Positions 1-11,530 of a DNA stretch of 64,000 nt are shown here, piece by piece; the stretch's first letter is position 1; every line of letters begins with the position of its first letter. Made by a program: the position numbers and the translations under genes. This DNA is from Chinchilla lanigera (Eukaryota > Chordata > Mammalia > Rodentia > Chinchillidae), in assembly GCF_000276665.1 (NCBI RefSeq), contig NW_004955404.1, positions 35,976,281-36,040,280 on the forward strand, given 5' to 3'. The notes under the pieces were generated by a model. It did not search any database and was not told where the DNA came from. It worked only from the letters and a program-made list of their open reading frames with translations.

Positions 1-459
1 ACACCTATGAGCTCTTATGAAAAGAGCTGCTTATTACATTTGCATCTTTAAATTTTTAATCAATAAATACAAAATTCAGCCACTAGCATTTCCCATCATT
101 AAAATTTTACGTTGCCAGATCACTCTCACTACTTCTTTCTATGTGAAATATGCATGTCTCATTGGTGCTGTGCAGCAGGATGTGTAGAGGCATATATCTC
201 AAAAAAATTTCAAATTATGGATGAGTTTATAAAAGTAAAATAATTGTGAGACACATTTCACCATGCAAAATACCTATTATTTAGGTACTGTATTAAAATT
301 TTTCTAAAGGAAATAAAGAACTTGAAAAATATAAATATATGTTTGAGTTCTCTGGAAGAAGGACATGTGATTTTTCTCAGTGGATTCTGATGAGATTATA
401 TAACAGATACAACATATTCACGAGATAATTATACATTTTACAGTAATTACATTCTCCAA
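1..459. other. unique AT-rich DNA
   Basis: No reading frame of note and no element that I recognise. It runs into the T-tract of an old antisense ID SINE at about 460. Confidence 0.6.
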
Positions 460-531
460 TTTTTTTTTTCCAGTGCCAGTTATCAAACTCATGACTTGCT
501 AAGAAGGTGTTTTGTCACTGAATTATACTTT
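460..531 (-). mobile_element. old ID-family SINE, antisense, decayed
   Basis: A T-tract (about 460-470) is followed by a decayed match to the reverse complement of the ID family seen elsewhere in the window: CCAGTGCCAG, then TCAAACTCATGAC, then GTCACTGAATTATAC, which corresponds to the GCCACTGAGCTAAAT of intact copies. About 10 bp of the middle are lost and the 5' end (right side) is truncated. No target-site duplication is visible. The level of decay makes it one of the older ID copies here. Confidence 0.6.
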
Positions 532-3500
532 TGTGTTCTCCTTGTAAGATTATCAAATGATAACTTCAGCACAGGTTTTGTACCTAGAATACACAGATGT
601 GATAAAATTTATTCCACCAGGAGGGTAATTATGGCCAGAGATCCAACAGGAAGCACTGACCTTGTATGTATGTCGAAGTTGCTCTACTACCTTTGTTAAG
701 GGCCAAGATGGTTTCTCTTGTGATTCCTACCAGGAAGATATCAAACCACTTTTTCAGAGCCTTCCATGTTTTATGTTTTTATTATAGACTGTAATGTTTG
801 ATAATCACATAAATGACTTTTCTCAAACTTTATAGAGAAAAAAAGGTATCAATAAATTTTAAAGTGGATAGAAAATCATTGAGAAAAATTCAATAGTTCT
901 AATTAACGTTCTTATAGTTTGACATGGATAGTAAACTATGAAAAATTAGTGTGCTATGATAAAAAGCTTAGGAAAAAATATTCCTGTGTTTAAAAGATAT
1001 GATTAGAATGTATTTATAAACATAGCTTTAGAAACCTATGTAATACATATACTTGGGATATATTCCTAAACATAGCTTTAGTAACACAGGAAAAATATTC
1101 TTTTGGAAGAGATTTCTAAATATGGCTTTGTAACATTGGTAAGATACATTATAGAAGACTTCAAAGAGTATACATCCAGATTAATTATATCACGCACATA
1201 CATATACACATTCAATGATATAAGAAAATATTAATAGAAAGATTGAATAATATTGCATATTTCCAGGTTAATGCATATAACACTAAAATTTTAATCTTTC
1301 CCTTGTAATAAGAAAGATTTATTGCAAGTTGTGCTGAAGATGAACATTTCAATTTTAAAAAGAGAAAGCCCAGCAGAATTGTCTCACTTGAAATTAAATT
1401 ACTTGTTCCAGAAAATGTCCTTTTAGCAGTTTTAGATAGATGGTGATACAAGTACTTATTAGACAACTCAGAGAATCTCTCCTACATTTGATTACAAATA
1501 TCTTTGTAAATACTGATAGTAAGGTGGGGGTGTATCTTACACGTAATGGGAGATTCTTTGCCCAAAAGTGATTGCCCTTGCCTTATTATAGTCAAGAGTA
1601 ACTATCTTAGTCAGTTACCGTATATGTCAGGATCTCTCTGACTCCATAATTTTTCTATTGTCATTATTCTGACTGAAATCCAGATTAATAAACCCAAAGG
1701 ATAAATAGGTGATTTCTTAAGCACACTCATGTTTAAAGCATCTTCACTTGCTGAGATGATATTATTTTCTGTCACTAATGCCTGAGTCACAACTGGTCTC
1801 AATACAGACTTAGATCATTACAAGCTTTATAGGATGAGGATTGTTTTATCTTCTATCTTTTAAAGTCTGTTTGACTGTTATATAACTTAAATCCAAGGAA
1901 GATAGAAAATAGTTGAAGTTATTTTCCCTCCAGCAGAGCCACAGAGGACAGAACAATTGTTTTAGTCCCTAACTTTATTAGGAATTCTCCAAGTATGCAG
2001 GTAATGATAAAAATGATTTTATCATAGTGTTGATTTTATTGAACAATATGAGATGAATATAAATTATGAAATTGTATATATCAAAACCCTCTTTCTTAGT
2101 AAGTATACAATGAAATTTTTTCAGGAATATTGAGGTATATGCAGTTATCAGTCTAGAAGAACAGTGTAGGAAATTGTAATGGACCAGAAGAGATTTATAG
2201 GATGAGCTCATTTTAAATGGAGTCAGGTTTATGAGTTTCCTTGAGAGATGGAGTGCTTCCTTTATTCACTCAAAGGGATAAAAACAATTGTTCCAGGCTA
2301 CTAGATGAATATCACCACTGGGAAAATAAATAGTAGCTGTTGTAAAAATGCACTTTGCTGCATGAAACTATATGTTCATATAAGATGAAAAAATGATGTT
2401 TGAGGAAAAGAAAATTATAAATCTCCAAGGACTCAGAAATAAATACACTAGAAACTAAACATCATATAACAGACTTTTCATAAGCATTTTCTCACTGAAA
2501 TTGTCTTGTATTATGAGTCTCACTAAAGGAAATTCAACTTAAATTTTGTTTCAAGATGAAACATAACAATAAATATGATTGTGTTTCAAAAGGGCACTTC
2601 TTACTGACCAAGAGTTCATTTAAGACCATTTTTAATTTTATGAAGAATCAGATGCATACATTCTTGATTAGCATAAAATTACTACACACAGAAATACAAA
2701 TATTATTTCATAGATGTTTCAGAGCCTTACACAATTTAGTTATGGCAAACAGGGAGAATGTGCACTGTTAAATTTATTGTGTATGTGCCTGTGAAAATGT
2801 TTTACAAGAAAATTAATGACAGTATTCTGCATTTAAGATTCACCATTTAGTGGCTGTAAAGGATATATGTTCATTAATTTAGTCTCTGTGGTAATTGTTT
2901 CCCTTATCTATTAAAAATGCCCCAGTGGGAACTGCCTTACCAGAAAATATATTGTTGTGATTACTTAGAGAATGAAAACTTCTGTGGGAATCAAGATATC
3001 GCTTCTCTTGTAAAAAATATTTTATTTACTCAAGAATATTTTTACTATGATTTAGTTTAATTTTAATTTCTTTCTCCCTAACATAGACAACAGCAATATG
3101 AACTTGTACGTTTGGCAAAAATTCATTTGATAAAGTACTCCACAGTATATCATACCCATGGGAAATAAAGTATACAGTTTATGACAATCATCAAGGTGAT
3201 TCATATGAGAAAGTATCTCTGAATTCATTTGAAAACTGTGATATAAATAGATCTTTTTCCTGGTAATTGGCTCTTCATCACATCTTGTCCATCTTTGCTT
3301 ATGTATTGATACAAACATAGTAATATATAGATGTAGAAATAGATATAGAAAGATGACTTTAAAAAACTACAGCAAGCTACTTTTCTTCATCTCACATAAA
3401 ACAACCAGTCATTTCTTATTTCCAGAATTTTTCTTTATTACAATTCCTGACATATGTCCTGATTCATGCCTAAATCAGTTTTTTGATTTGTGGTCTCAAA

Positions 3501-4985
3501 TATCTCTTACACAAACTGCCACAATAAATTTCTAACTTGATATCCAGACAAGCCTGCCTCACTTTTTACTCATCCTTAGAATTTTTGTCAACTGCGACTA
3601 TTTAAAAAGTACTTTCCATAATAAATAAAAAATATATATTTGATTTTATTATATGACTCCAAAATAATTTCCAAAGTATATATATAGCCAAGAGAAAAAC
3701 ATAAATATTTTTCTGCTCACATACTTATCAGTATGTAGTTTATATTGCAAACTTTGTAATACTTAACAATTTAATACATATAGAATTGTATTATTTTATC
3801 ATTTTAATATGACACCTGATCCTCAGAACTATAGTAATTTTGTTAAAAATAAATATGTGCACACATTTATATGTAAATAAGATGTAAAACTTCTCATAAA
3901 ATATATCTGCTTAACAAAAAATTCCATTGAGTACACTGGAGAAAATATATCATGTTCCTAAATAAAGTGCTTTCAAAATATTACTATTTCTCAGCCTCAG
4001 GTTTAAAGTCTATACGCATGACCCATTAAGAAATGTTTTTTTTTTTTTTCAATTTCACTACCTAGTGATATCTAACTCATCATTCAAGACCAAATTCACT
4101 GTCACATCCTTTTTTGAGTTCTCACTGGCTTGTTCTTTCCCTGAGGCAAATTTCCTACTCTGCCTCTCTTGTTGAACCTTTGAACAACCAGTTTGTGTAC
4201 CATTCTATCATCATAAAATATGGATCGATGTGCACCATTTTCATTTCTGTTTGGTGCATTTTAAAAATTGGGTCCTAAGTGCTATATATTTATCTGTATA
4301 TTCTTAGCCCTTAACATAATGCAAAGCATAGCAGGTACTCCACACGTCTCAAATTAGACTTGCATCCATCTTTCTTATTGAATCAATATGTTATTAGATC
4401 ATGCCCACTCTGAGTAAACTTATAAAATGTGAGATTAGTTTCAGTAGCTTTACATCTATTTAAGATGCATAAAAGTTGAAATACTTTCTGTGTGGTTTAA
4501 CTTTAAAAAATTTTATTGTAGTGTTTATATAATAACAAACCAAGGAGGCTTTCCATTTTTGTAACACTGTAAGGTTTTAGTTTATATATTCAAGTTGTCC
4601 AACCTAAATTTTTGATATACATGTCCATAGTGAAGTGACGACTACATTCAAATAAACATGCCCATCAGGTCACACCATTAGCTTTCCTATTTTCCTTTTC
4701 TGTATGTGGCAAAAGTAACCAAAAGCCACAGTCTTAGCTAATTTCCAGAATTGGTTTTGAAATTAATCTACCCACTATAAGAAGTGGTGAATGGCCCTCT
4801 GAGGCTATGATAACTTTAATGATTATAAATGTATGGTCAACATTTTTTTGAAATGTTTTGGAACTCCTTAAGTGCTATACAGAGTGGCCCCTGTATATAA
4901 GAGCACTCTGAAGAAAGCAGATCCTTAGACCTAGGCAACTACGTAACATAATGTAGTTGAACTTTAGATACATCAAAATTTCATA
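532..4985. other. unique AT-rich DNA, no gene seen
   Basis: About 4.4 kb with no SINE, LINE or LTR I can recognise apart from a small 50-bp-period tandem repeat at 1018-1135. Open frames on both strands are short (under 100 codons), lack family resemblance, and are what AT-rich non-coding DNA yields by chance. Ancient repeats too diverged to recognise by eye may be present. Confidence 0.6.
1018..1135. repeat. diverged tandem repeat, 50-bp period, about 3 copies
   Basis: AAACATAGCTTTAGAAAC starts at 1018, AAACATAGCTTTAGTAAC at 1068 and AAATATGGCTTTGTAACA at 1118, so the spacing is exactly 50 bp twice. The intervening bases also correspond loosely (TATTCCTAAAC against GATTTCTAAAT). This is a small old minisatellite-like duplication with no coding content. 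Confidence 0.6.
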
Positions 4986-4990
4986 CAAAA

Positions 4991-5117
4991 TGAGAGAGGG
5001 ACAGAGACAGAGACAAAGAGAGACATCAAAAGTGAGAGGGATAGAGGGAGAGATGGAGATAGAGAGACAGAGAAAGACACAAAGAAAGAGATACAGAGAC
5101 ACTGAGAAACAGAGAGG
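4991..5117. repeat. GA-rich purine tract (low complexity)
   Basis: The + strand is almost purely purine with GAGACAGAGA-type units: an imperfect (GA)n / (GACAGA)n tract. It produces repetitive open frames on both strands (Arg/Glu/Gln-rich on +, Ser/Leu-rich on -) that are not genes. Confidence 0.85.
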
Positions 5118-5514
5118 CCTTTTGGCTAAAGTAGATTTCAGTGAAGTGGGAGGGAAGGTGTTTTAGTGCAAATCATTTTTTTGCTGAAATGTAGTCTTGA
5201 GATGCTCTATTTTTATCCCACAGATTCTCTGCCTTTTCTCTATTTGATGCTTTTCTGATATGTCTTTGGCATATGGCAATCTCTCTGAAGTTTCCATGTC
5301 ATGCTAATGTATGAGGCTGTATTGTACCATATGCTAAAATGAGCAATATGGATTTATTTTTGTTGATGTAGAGAGATCAAAGTAGCTTTTGGGTTGGCCA
5401 AAATTTTACCCAAGTAGCAATGATTTTAAGAAAAGTGATTTTTATGGATTTTAGAAGTCATTGTTTCTTCTGATCATAAATGTTTATTCTAAATTCATTA
5501 AAAGTTTTCCAGGT

Positions 5515-5985
5515 TTCAGGGAAGATGGCAGAGTGTTGAGCAGTAGAGAAAGAGCCTTTCTGAGATTTGATGTCCAGATGCTATAATATAGCAATGAGAG
5601 TAACAGAAGGATAGAAGTGGGTCCCTGGGATCCAGGAAGGTTCTGAAGTGAGAACTGAAGCCCACACGCAAAGCAAAGAGCCATAGGTAAAGAAGAGGGG
5701 GTGACAGGTGGTGCTTTATTCTTGAGCCCAGTCTCACGTGTGAGAGGGGTGGCTCACCCTGCTGATGCGTGGTGACTCATGGCAACTCAGAGGCTTCCAT
5801 GAAATGATGCACCAGCGGAATAGAGCAGTGGATGCAGCAGACTGCAGTGACTGGTGAGGTCAGGTTCAGATGTCCCTCAAGAGACAGCAACTTACTGGTA
5901 ACCCTCTTGATAGGATTCAGAGTTGGCTTCATCTACTGGCTCGCACTGTCAGGGTTAGGCTTCTGAGTTCAAGTCACCAGAAGAT
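5515..5985. mobile_element. GC-richer retroelement segment, L1 5'UTR-like or LTR-like
   Basis: This block is distinctly less AT-rich than its flanks. Read on +, it opens with GGGAAGATGGCAGAGT, the kind of start many mammalian L1 5'UTRs have (an AAGATGGC core). Read on -, it contains AATAAAGCACCACC near 5715 and could be the R-U5 part of an LTR continuing from the ERV remnant on the right. I cannot choose between these by eye. It has no coding potential and is bounded on the right by the antisense ERV LTR. Confidence 0.4.
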
Positions 5986-6432
5986 CACAAATATACATTC
6001 AAGCTGGCTGGAAATGTAGCCTCACAGCTAGAAACCAGCCTGAATTCAGTGCAATGAAAAGTGTAGGCTGGCTTGCATAATGTACTACCCTCCTGTAAAT
6101 CTATTGCTGGCTTGCTGGGATTGAAGTAAGAACATCGTGGGATACCATAGACATGCAGTAGGAGCAAAGAGTGGCTTTATTGCTGGCACCTCAGCAAAGG
6201 ACACATGTCACTTGAGAGACCAAACCAGGCTTTATTATACTGTTTCATTTCTATGAGGCAACCTTTCATTGGTGAGAGGTGGCAAGTGAAGGTACAGAAG
6301 CAGAGCAGCAGTTCGGGGGATGTGGGATATTCTGATGGGACTTTCCATGGCCAATACGCTGTCTTGCAAAAGCAGTCATGGGTTGCTAGACAATCAAAAC
6401 CACAAAAGAGAGGCTGGTTTCCTCCCTTATTC
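5986..6432 (-). mobile_element. ERV long terminal repeat, antisense, decayed
   Basis: On the - strand this follows the env pseudogene directly, as a 3' LTR should. A purine-rich run (GAGAATAAGGGAGG, near 6420-6440), a plausible polypurine tract, precedes it. AATAAAGCC occurs twice (near 6220 and 6180) as candidate polyadenylation signals. The exact LTR ends are not clear: a TG start near 6405 is plausible, and the other end may lie further left than drawn. The order env, purine tract, LTR is seen in the sequence. Assignment to class I (gammaretrovirus-like) rests on the adjoining env remnant. Confidence 0.5.
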
Positions 6433-6932
6433 TCACCTTTGAGGCTGTGTTGGTAGAGCCGCAGATTCACTTTTATCACCAGTGTCTGCCTTCATGCCAT
6501 TCTTTTCACTGACAGATACCCTGTACCTCACAGAATCCAGGAAGTCATTCTCTAATCCAGGACAGATCTTCTCTATCATGGTGTTAATGACTTGCATTAT
6601 AAAGGGTAGCAGGCAAGGAAAAACAAAGAAATCCTCAATTGTGGTGATTGATCCTCCCATTAAATTCTTTAAACCCCTAAGGTTGGGACCCATCTTCCTC
6701 CTAGTTCTCCTGGTTTCCATCCCTTCTGAGTCTGAATGGGCACACAAGCTATTTCCCACATCCTTCTTGTGATTTTCTCTATTACTTTTTCCTGATCAAC
6801 TATCTGAAGGTAACAGTTAATCAGACTGAAGTTTCTGAAAACTCCTTCCTCCTTGACTATCAGGGAGTCTAAAGCTAGTCTGTTCTGATAGACTACATCC
6901 TGGGTTTTGATCTTTTGTCTAGAAAATAGCAA
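6433..6932 (-). pseudogene. ERV env transmembrane-subunit remnant, frameshifted
   Basis: The - strand carries the C-terminal part of a class I-type retroviral envelope transmembrane subunit in two frames. The frame at 6669-6932 reads VYQNRLALDSL and continues through the ectodomain end, including a single NCY where this family normally has paired cysteines. The frame at 6433-6759 continues with a hydrophobic anchor (FFVFPCLLPFIMQVI) and a tail. The frame change lies around 6670-6760. There is no surface subunit, fusion peptide or start. With the truncation, the frameshift and missing key cysteines this is a dead fossil, with the LTR downstream. It ends abruptly against a sense-strand L1 at about 6940. 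Confidence 0.65.
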
Positions 6933-6944
6933 TAGATGGTCTTT

Positions 6945-9238
6945 ACATCAATCTGATCAAAGCCATTATGACATACTAAATTGAAACAAAAGCCAACATC
7001 ATACTAAATCAAAAGAATTGAAAACTTTCAGTTTAAAATCAGGAACAAGACAAGGATGTCCACTGTAACAACTCCTATTCAACATAGTTCTCAGAACACT
7101 AGCCAGAGCAATTAGACAAGAAAGAAAAACAAAAAGAATAAGGATAGGAAAGGAAGAAGTGAAATTATCATTATTCACAGATGACATGATACTCTATAGG
7201 GAAGACTCCCAAAGCTCTACCAAAATAATCCTATAATTAATCAACAAATTCAGTAGCATAGTTAAAGTCAGTGCTCAAAAATCCATATACAAATGACAAA
7301 CACGCTGAGAGAGAAATTAAGGAAACCATACCTTTCAGAATAGCATCCAAAAAATGGAAATACTTAGGACTCAATCTAACGAGGTAAAATATCTTTACAG
7401 TGAAAACTATGGTACTCTGAAAAAGGAGATCAAAGATGATCTCAAAAATGGAAAGATATCCCTTGCTCATGTATTGGAAGAACTAACATTGTGAAAATGG
7501 CCCTACTTGAAAAATTGGTGTACAGATTCAATGCAATCCAAATTAAAATACCATTAGTATACCTCACAGGTCTAGAGAAAATATTCCTAAAATTCATCTG
7601 GAAGCAGGAGACACTCAAAATAGCATAAGCGATGCTGGGAAACAAACACAAGTCTGGTGGCATCACAATCCCTGACTTGAAATTATACTACAAGCCTACT
7701 GTGATATGATCAACATGGTATTAACAAAAAAACAGACCTAAGGATCAATGGAACAGACTGGAAGGTGCAGCCACAACCACAAATGCACTCAGCCACCTTA
7801 CTTTTGACAAAGGGGCCAAACAAATTCAGAGGAAGAAAGATTGCCTCTTTAAAAAGTGGTGTTGGAAATACTGTCTCACTACATACCGAAGATTAAAACT
7901 AGACTCATGTCTTCCACCATGCACAAACTGAAGTCAAAATGGATCAAAGATCTAATATAAAAAGAGAAACAAATAGTCTCTTAGAAGAGAAACTAGGCAA
8001 AAATCTTGAAGACCTAGGGTTAGGTAAAGGGTTCATGAACAAAAACCAAACTGCATGTGAAATACTTCAAAGAATCAAAAACTGGAATCTCATCTGATTG
8101 AAAAGTTTTTGCATATTTAAAGAAATATTCAGCAGAGTAAAAAGAAAACCCACAATTTGGAGAAAAAAAATTTAACCAACTGTCCTTTGGTAAAAGGACT
8201 TCTATCTAGAACATATAAAGAACTAAAAAAAAGGAGGCCTCCCAAATTCAAAGACCCAATCCAAGAAAAGGCATCTGAGGTGAATATACAATTCTCAGAT
8301 AAAGAAATACAATGGCAAAAAAATACACAGAAAAGTTCAGCATCATTAGTCACTTGATAAATGCAAATTAAAATAACACTGAGAGTACATCTCAACCCAG
8401 AAAGAATTGTTACCATCAAGAAATCAACCAATAACAAATGCTGGATGGGCTGTGGGGGAAAAGGAACCCTTCTCCACTACGAATGGGAGTGTAGACTTGT
8501 GCAACCACTGTGATCAGTCTGGATATTCTTCAGTAAACTAGGATTACAGGTCCCATTCTACCCAGGTATTTCCCTTTTGGGTATTTTTCCAGAAGAACTA
8601 AAAACATCATATCATAGCAATATTTGTGCACCCCTATTTATAGCAGTACAATTTGTAATAGCTAAATTGTGGAAGCAACCTAAATTCCCATCAACTGAGG
8701 AATGGGTAAAAAAAGATATGGTATTTTTACATAATGGAATATTACTCAGCTATAGGTAAATAAATGCAACTAGAGACCATACTCATAAGTGAAATAAATC
8801 AGACCCACATGTGTAAATACTGTGTTGTCTCACTAGTGTAAGAACCTGAAAGAGTAAATAAAATCTAAATAGCATATTAGACACTGTGAAAGGGAAAGAA
8901 ACTGCTCAAAAGGAAAGAACAACTGGGATGAGGGAAAAGAGAAAACAAAGAAAGGAAAAATATGTATACATAGCATAGATAAGATAGTTGTATTACTGAT
9001 TTCTATTGTTTTATTGAAAGGAACAATTAATGTTTATTTGTTTGATTAATCTTGCATGCCTATATTTGTTTAACTAAGTAACTAATTTGAAGACAAAAAT
9101 ATGCAATATAACAACCATTATTAATTTCCTATCACCTTGTCTGAAATTCTGCATTACTTCTGTTGCTTTTGTGTCATTTTGTTTATGTGTTTGTTAATGT
9201 GTGTTCATTCTTTTACCTTTAAAATTAAAAAAATTAAA
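6945..9238 (+). mobile_element. L1 LINE 3' half (ORF2 RT to 3'UTR), degenerate
   Basis: 5'-truncated LINE-1. The reverse-transcriptase part is readable: SGTRQGCPL at 7040-7066 is followed at once by a TAA, and FTDD (where L1 has FADD) lies at 7174-7185 in a different frame. So there is at least one stop, one frameshift and an altered active-site block. The ORF2 C-terminal half continues through 8157-8357 (an open 66-codon stretch) to about 8870. The 3'UTR follows (AAAGAACAACTGGGATGAGG, then TTGAAGACAAAAATATGCAA) and ends in an A-rich tail near 9219-9238. The same 3'UTR recurs at 45.85-46.2 kb and 52.2-52.95 kb, so this subfamily was active in the lineage. It is not functional. Confidence 0.85.
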
Positions 9239-10300
9239 GTAGAAACAATACATCTCCTAGAAGAGAGAATAGATAGAACTCTTGAAGAAATTGGTGCAAG
9301 CAAAGACTTTGTGAACATAACTCCAGTTGCAGAGGAATTATCACAAAGAGTCAACAACTGTGATTTCATCTTATTAAAAAGTTTTTGCATAACAAAAGAA
9401 GTCAGCAACAAAGTGAAGATACAACCTACAGTTGTGGGAAAAAATTTTTCCATCTTCACCTCAGAAAAAGGACTAATGTCTAGAATGCATGAAGAATTAA
9501 AAAAATTGAAAACCTCTAATTTAAAGACCTAATCCAAAATTGGGTATGTGAAATGAATTGACAATTCTCAGATGTACAGAAAGAAAATAAATACATGAGA
9601 AACATGTTTAATATCACTGGTCATTCAAGAGATGCAAATTAAAACAATGCTAAGATTCCATCTTACCCCAGAAGGAATGGCTATTATACAGAAATCAACC
9701 AAAAACAAGTGGTGGTGAGTCTGTAGGGAAAATGGAACAACTTTCTACACTTGGTAGGACTATAGACTGGTGCAAGCCCTGTGAAAATCAGTGTGGAGAT
9801 TTTTCAAATACTTAAAGCTATAGGTTACATCTTATCCAGCTATTCCACTCTTGGTATCTTCCAGAAAGAAATACAGCATCATAACACATTGATGTATGCA
9901 CACCCATGTTTACAGTGACAGAATTTGTAATACCCAAATATTGGAAACATCTTAAATGCTCATGAACCAATCAATGGGTAAAGAAAATTTTTTATACAAT
10001 GGAATATTTCTCTGTCATAAAGAAGGATTATGTTAAAACATTTCTAGCCAAATGGATGCACTTTGAGACCGTTCTGTTAAGAGAAATAGACAAGACACAC
10101 AAGTTCGAATATCTCATGGTTTCTCTGCTGTGAGAACTCAAAAGTATACATAAGGACCAAAGCATATAATATAAATATCATTCTGGCAACTGTAAAATCA
10201 ATTACTAGTAGTTAATTTCATCTGAGGGAATGAGAATAAATGAGGCATTGAAAATGTGGAGTGATAAAATATAAATATACAGATGGCTATGTTTTATTCA
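9239..10300 (+). mobile_element. older L1 LINE ORF2 C-terminal fragment
   Basis: A second, more diverged L1 segment in the same orientation follows the A-rich tail of the first. It repeats the part of ORF2 that the first copy has at about 7975-8880: an echo of the AGAGAAACTAGG region, then GCAAATTAAAACAATGC, then CACCCATGTTTACAG, then GGATGCACTTTGAGACC. Many stops are present. The 3' end is unclear and lies somewhere between 10,150 and 10,460. The head-to-tail order could come from the first L1 inserting into this one or from two independent insertions. Confidence 0.7.
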
Positions 10301-10840
10301 ATAATATAATGGAATACATACCTTTATGTTTAGTTATTTATTATACACAAATAATATCTGATCTGTGCATATTATGTTGCTAGGAAACTTAGAAACTCTC
10401 TCAAAGTCAAGAAGATATGGGTCAGACTTTACATGCTATCTATATGCATATGAGTATCTTTCAACAATAAAGTGATAATAAAATCTCCCACTTCACAGTG
10501 ACATATTGGAGATTAAGGAAGATAATTTGCTTAATATTTATCAGAGAGATTGGTTTAGAAGGGATTCCCTACAAATATTAGATTCAGATTTTCTTATGTC
10601 ATTTCAGGTAAAAGTGTCTCATTCAGTTTTCAGGATATATTAATACCAACTGATAGCAGAAAGAGCTTCATAAAATGAATTCTAAGCATCTGTGTCTCTT
10701 TTCAGATTTTATATCAATTTTGTTAAAGAGTTTTCTAAAGAAAACATATATATTTTGTCTTTGTTGTTGTTAATTTATTGTTCTTTTACTCTCTTTGAAA
10801 TACCCTGTGTACATACAAAATTACGTCTTAAGGAAAAAAT
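10301..10840. other. AT-rich DNA, possibly tail of the older L1
   Basis: No clear element. The first part (to about 10,460) may still be L1 3'UTR. There is no gene. Confidence 0.4.
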
Positions 10841-10955
10841 TTTTTTTTTGTTGTTGTTGTTGTTTTTTTGGTTTTTCTCCAGTACCGGGAACCGAACTCA
10901 CGACCTTGCTCTTGCCAAGCAGGCACTTTGCCGCTGAGCTAAATCTCCAGCCCCC
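10841..10955 (-). mobile_element. ID-family SINE, antisense, near full length
   Basis: A T-rich tail with GTT units (10,841-10,877) is followed by CAGTACCGGGAACCGAACTC and the rest of the ID body, ending TCTCCAGCCCC. ID SINEs derive from tRNA-Ala and carry an internal pol III A box and B box. AAAAATT occurs on both flanks and may be the target-site duplication. Confidence 0.9.
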
Positions 10956-11439
10956 AAAAATTGTGATATTAATGGTAAAAGCAAATGTCAACTGAGTAAG
11001 TAAGGGACTTGCTTGCATGGCTCAGTCTTTAGCACAACACCAGGACTTGACACTGATTCTGTTACTGAATCCTTTCTCAAAATAATCCTATGAGGTAAGT
11101 TTCATTATTATTGTACATTGCAAGAGATGAAAGATAAATAACAAAAACATTCCAGAAATACCCTATGTCATGAATAGAAAACAAAAATATAGCAAAATCC
11201 TTCTACAGAGAATTAAGCATAGGTAATGTACAGCCTGACTCTACATTAAGATTTTTAAAGTGGTTGCATATGAAATACCACTCGAATGTTCAGTTCCTGT
11301 ACTGAGTCTTATTTTTCTATTTTTTCTATCAACTTTATTCCCAAAAGCAACTTTTAAATAATTTCAATTAAACAAGAACATTTTTCATGATTATATTATA
11401 TTATTTTTTTGTGTTTCATTCCTTCATTTTAGCAATTTC

Positions 11440-11530
11440 TTTTTGTTGTTGTTGTTGTTGCAAAGAATTGAACTTGGGACCTCACACTTGCCAGACAGGC
11501 ACTGTGCCACTGAGGTATATTCCCAGCCCT
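11440..11530 (-). mobile_element. ID-family SINE, antisense
   Basis: (GTT)n tail at 11,443-11,460, then GAATTGAACTTGGGACCTCA through TTCCCAGCCCT. It is moderately diverged: the tip between tail and body (normally GGTACC) is degraded. Confidence 0.85.

Noticed and set aside
9137..9532. 131-codon open frame on +
   Set aside because: It begins in the 3'UTR of one L1 and runs into the ORF2 remnant of the next. The second half is L1 ORF2 sequence; the frame as a whole is a chance junction.
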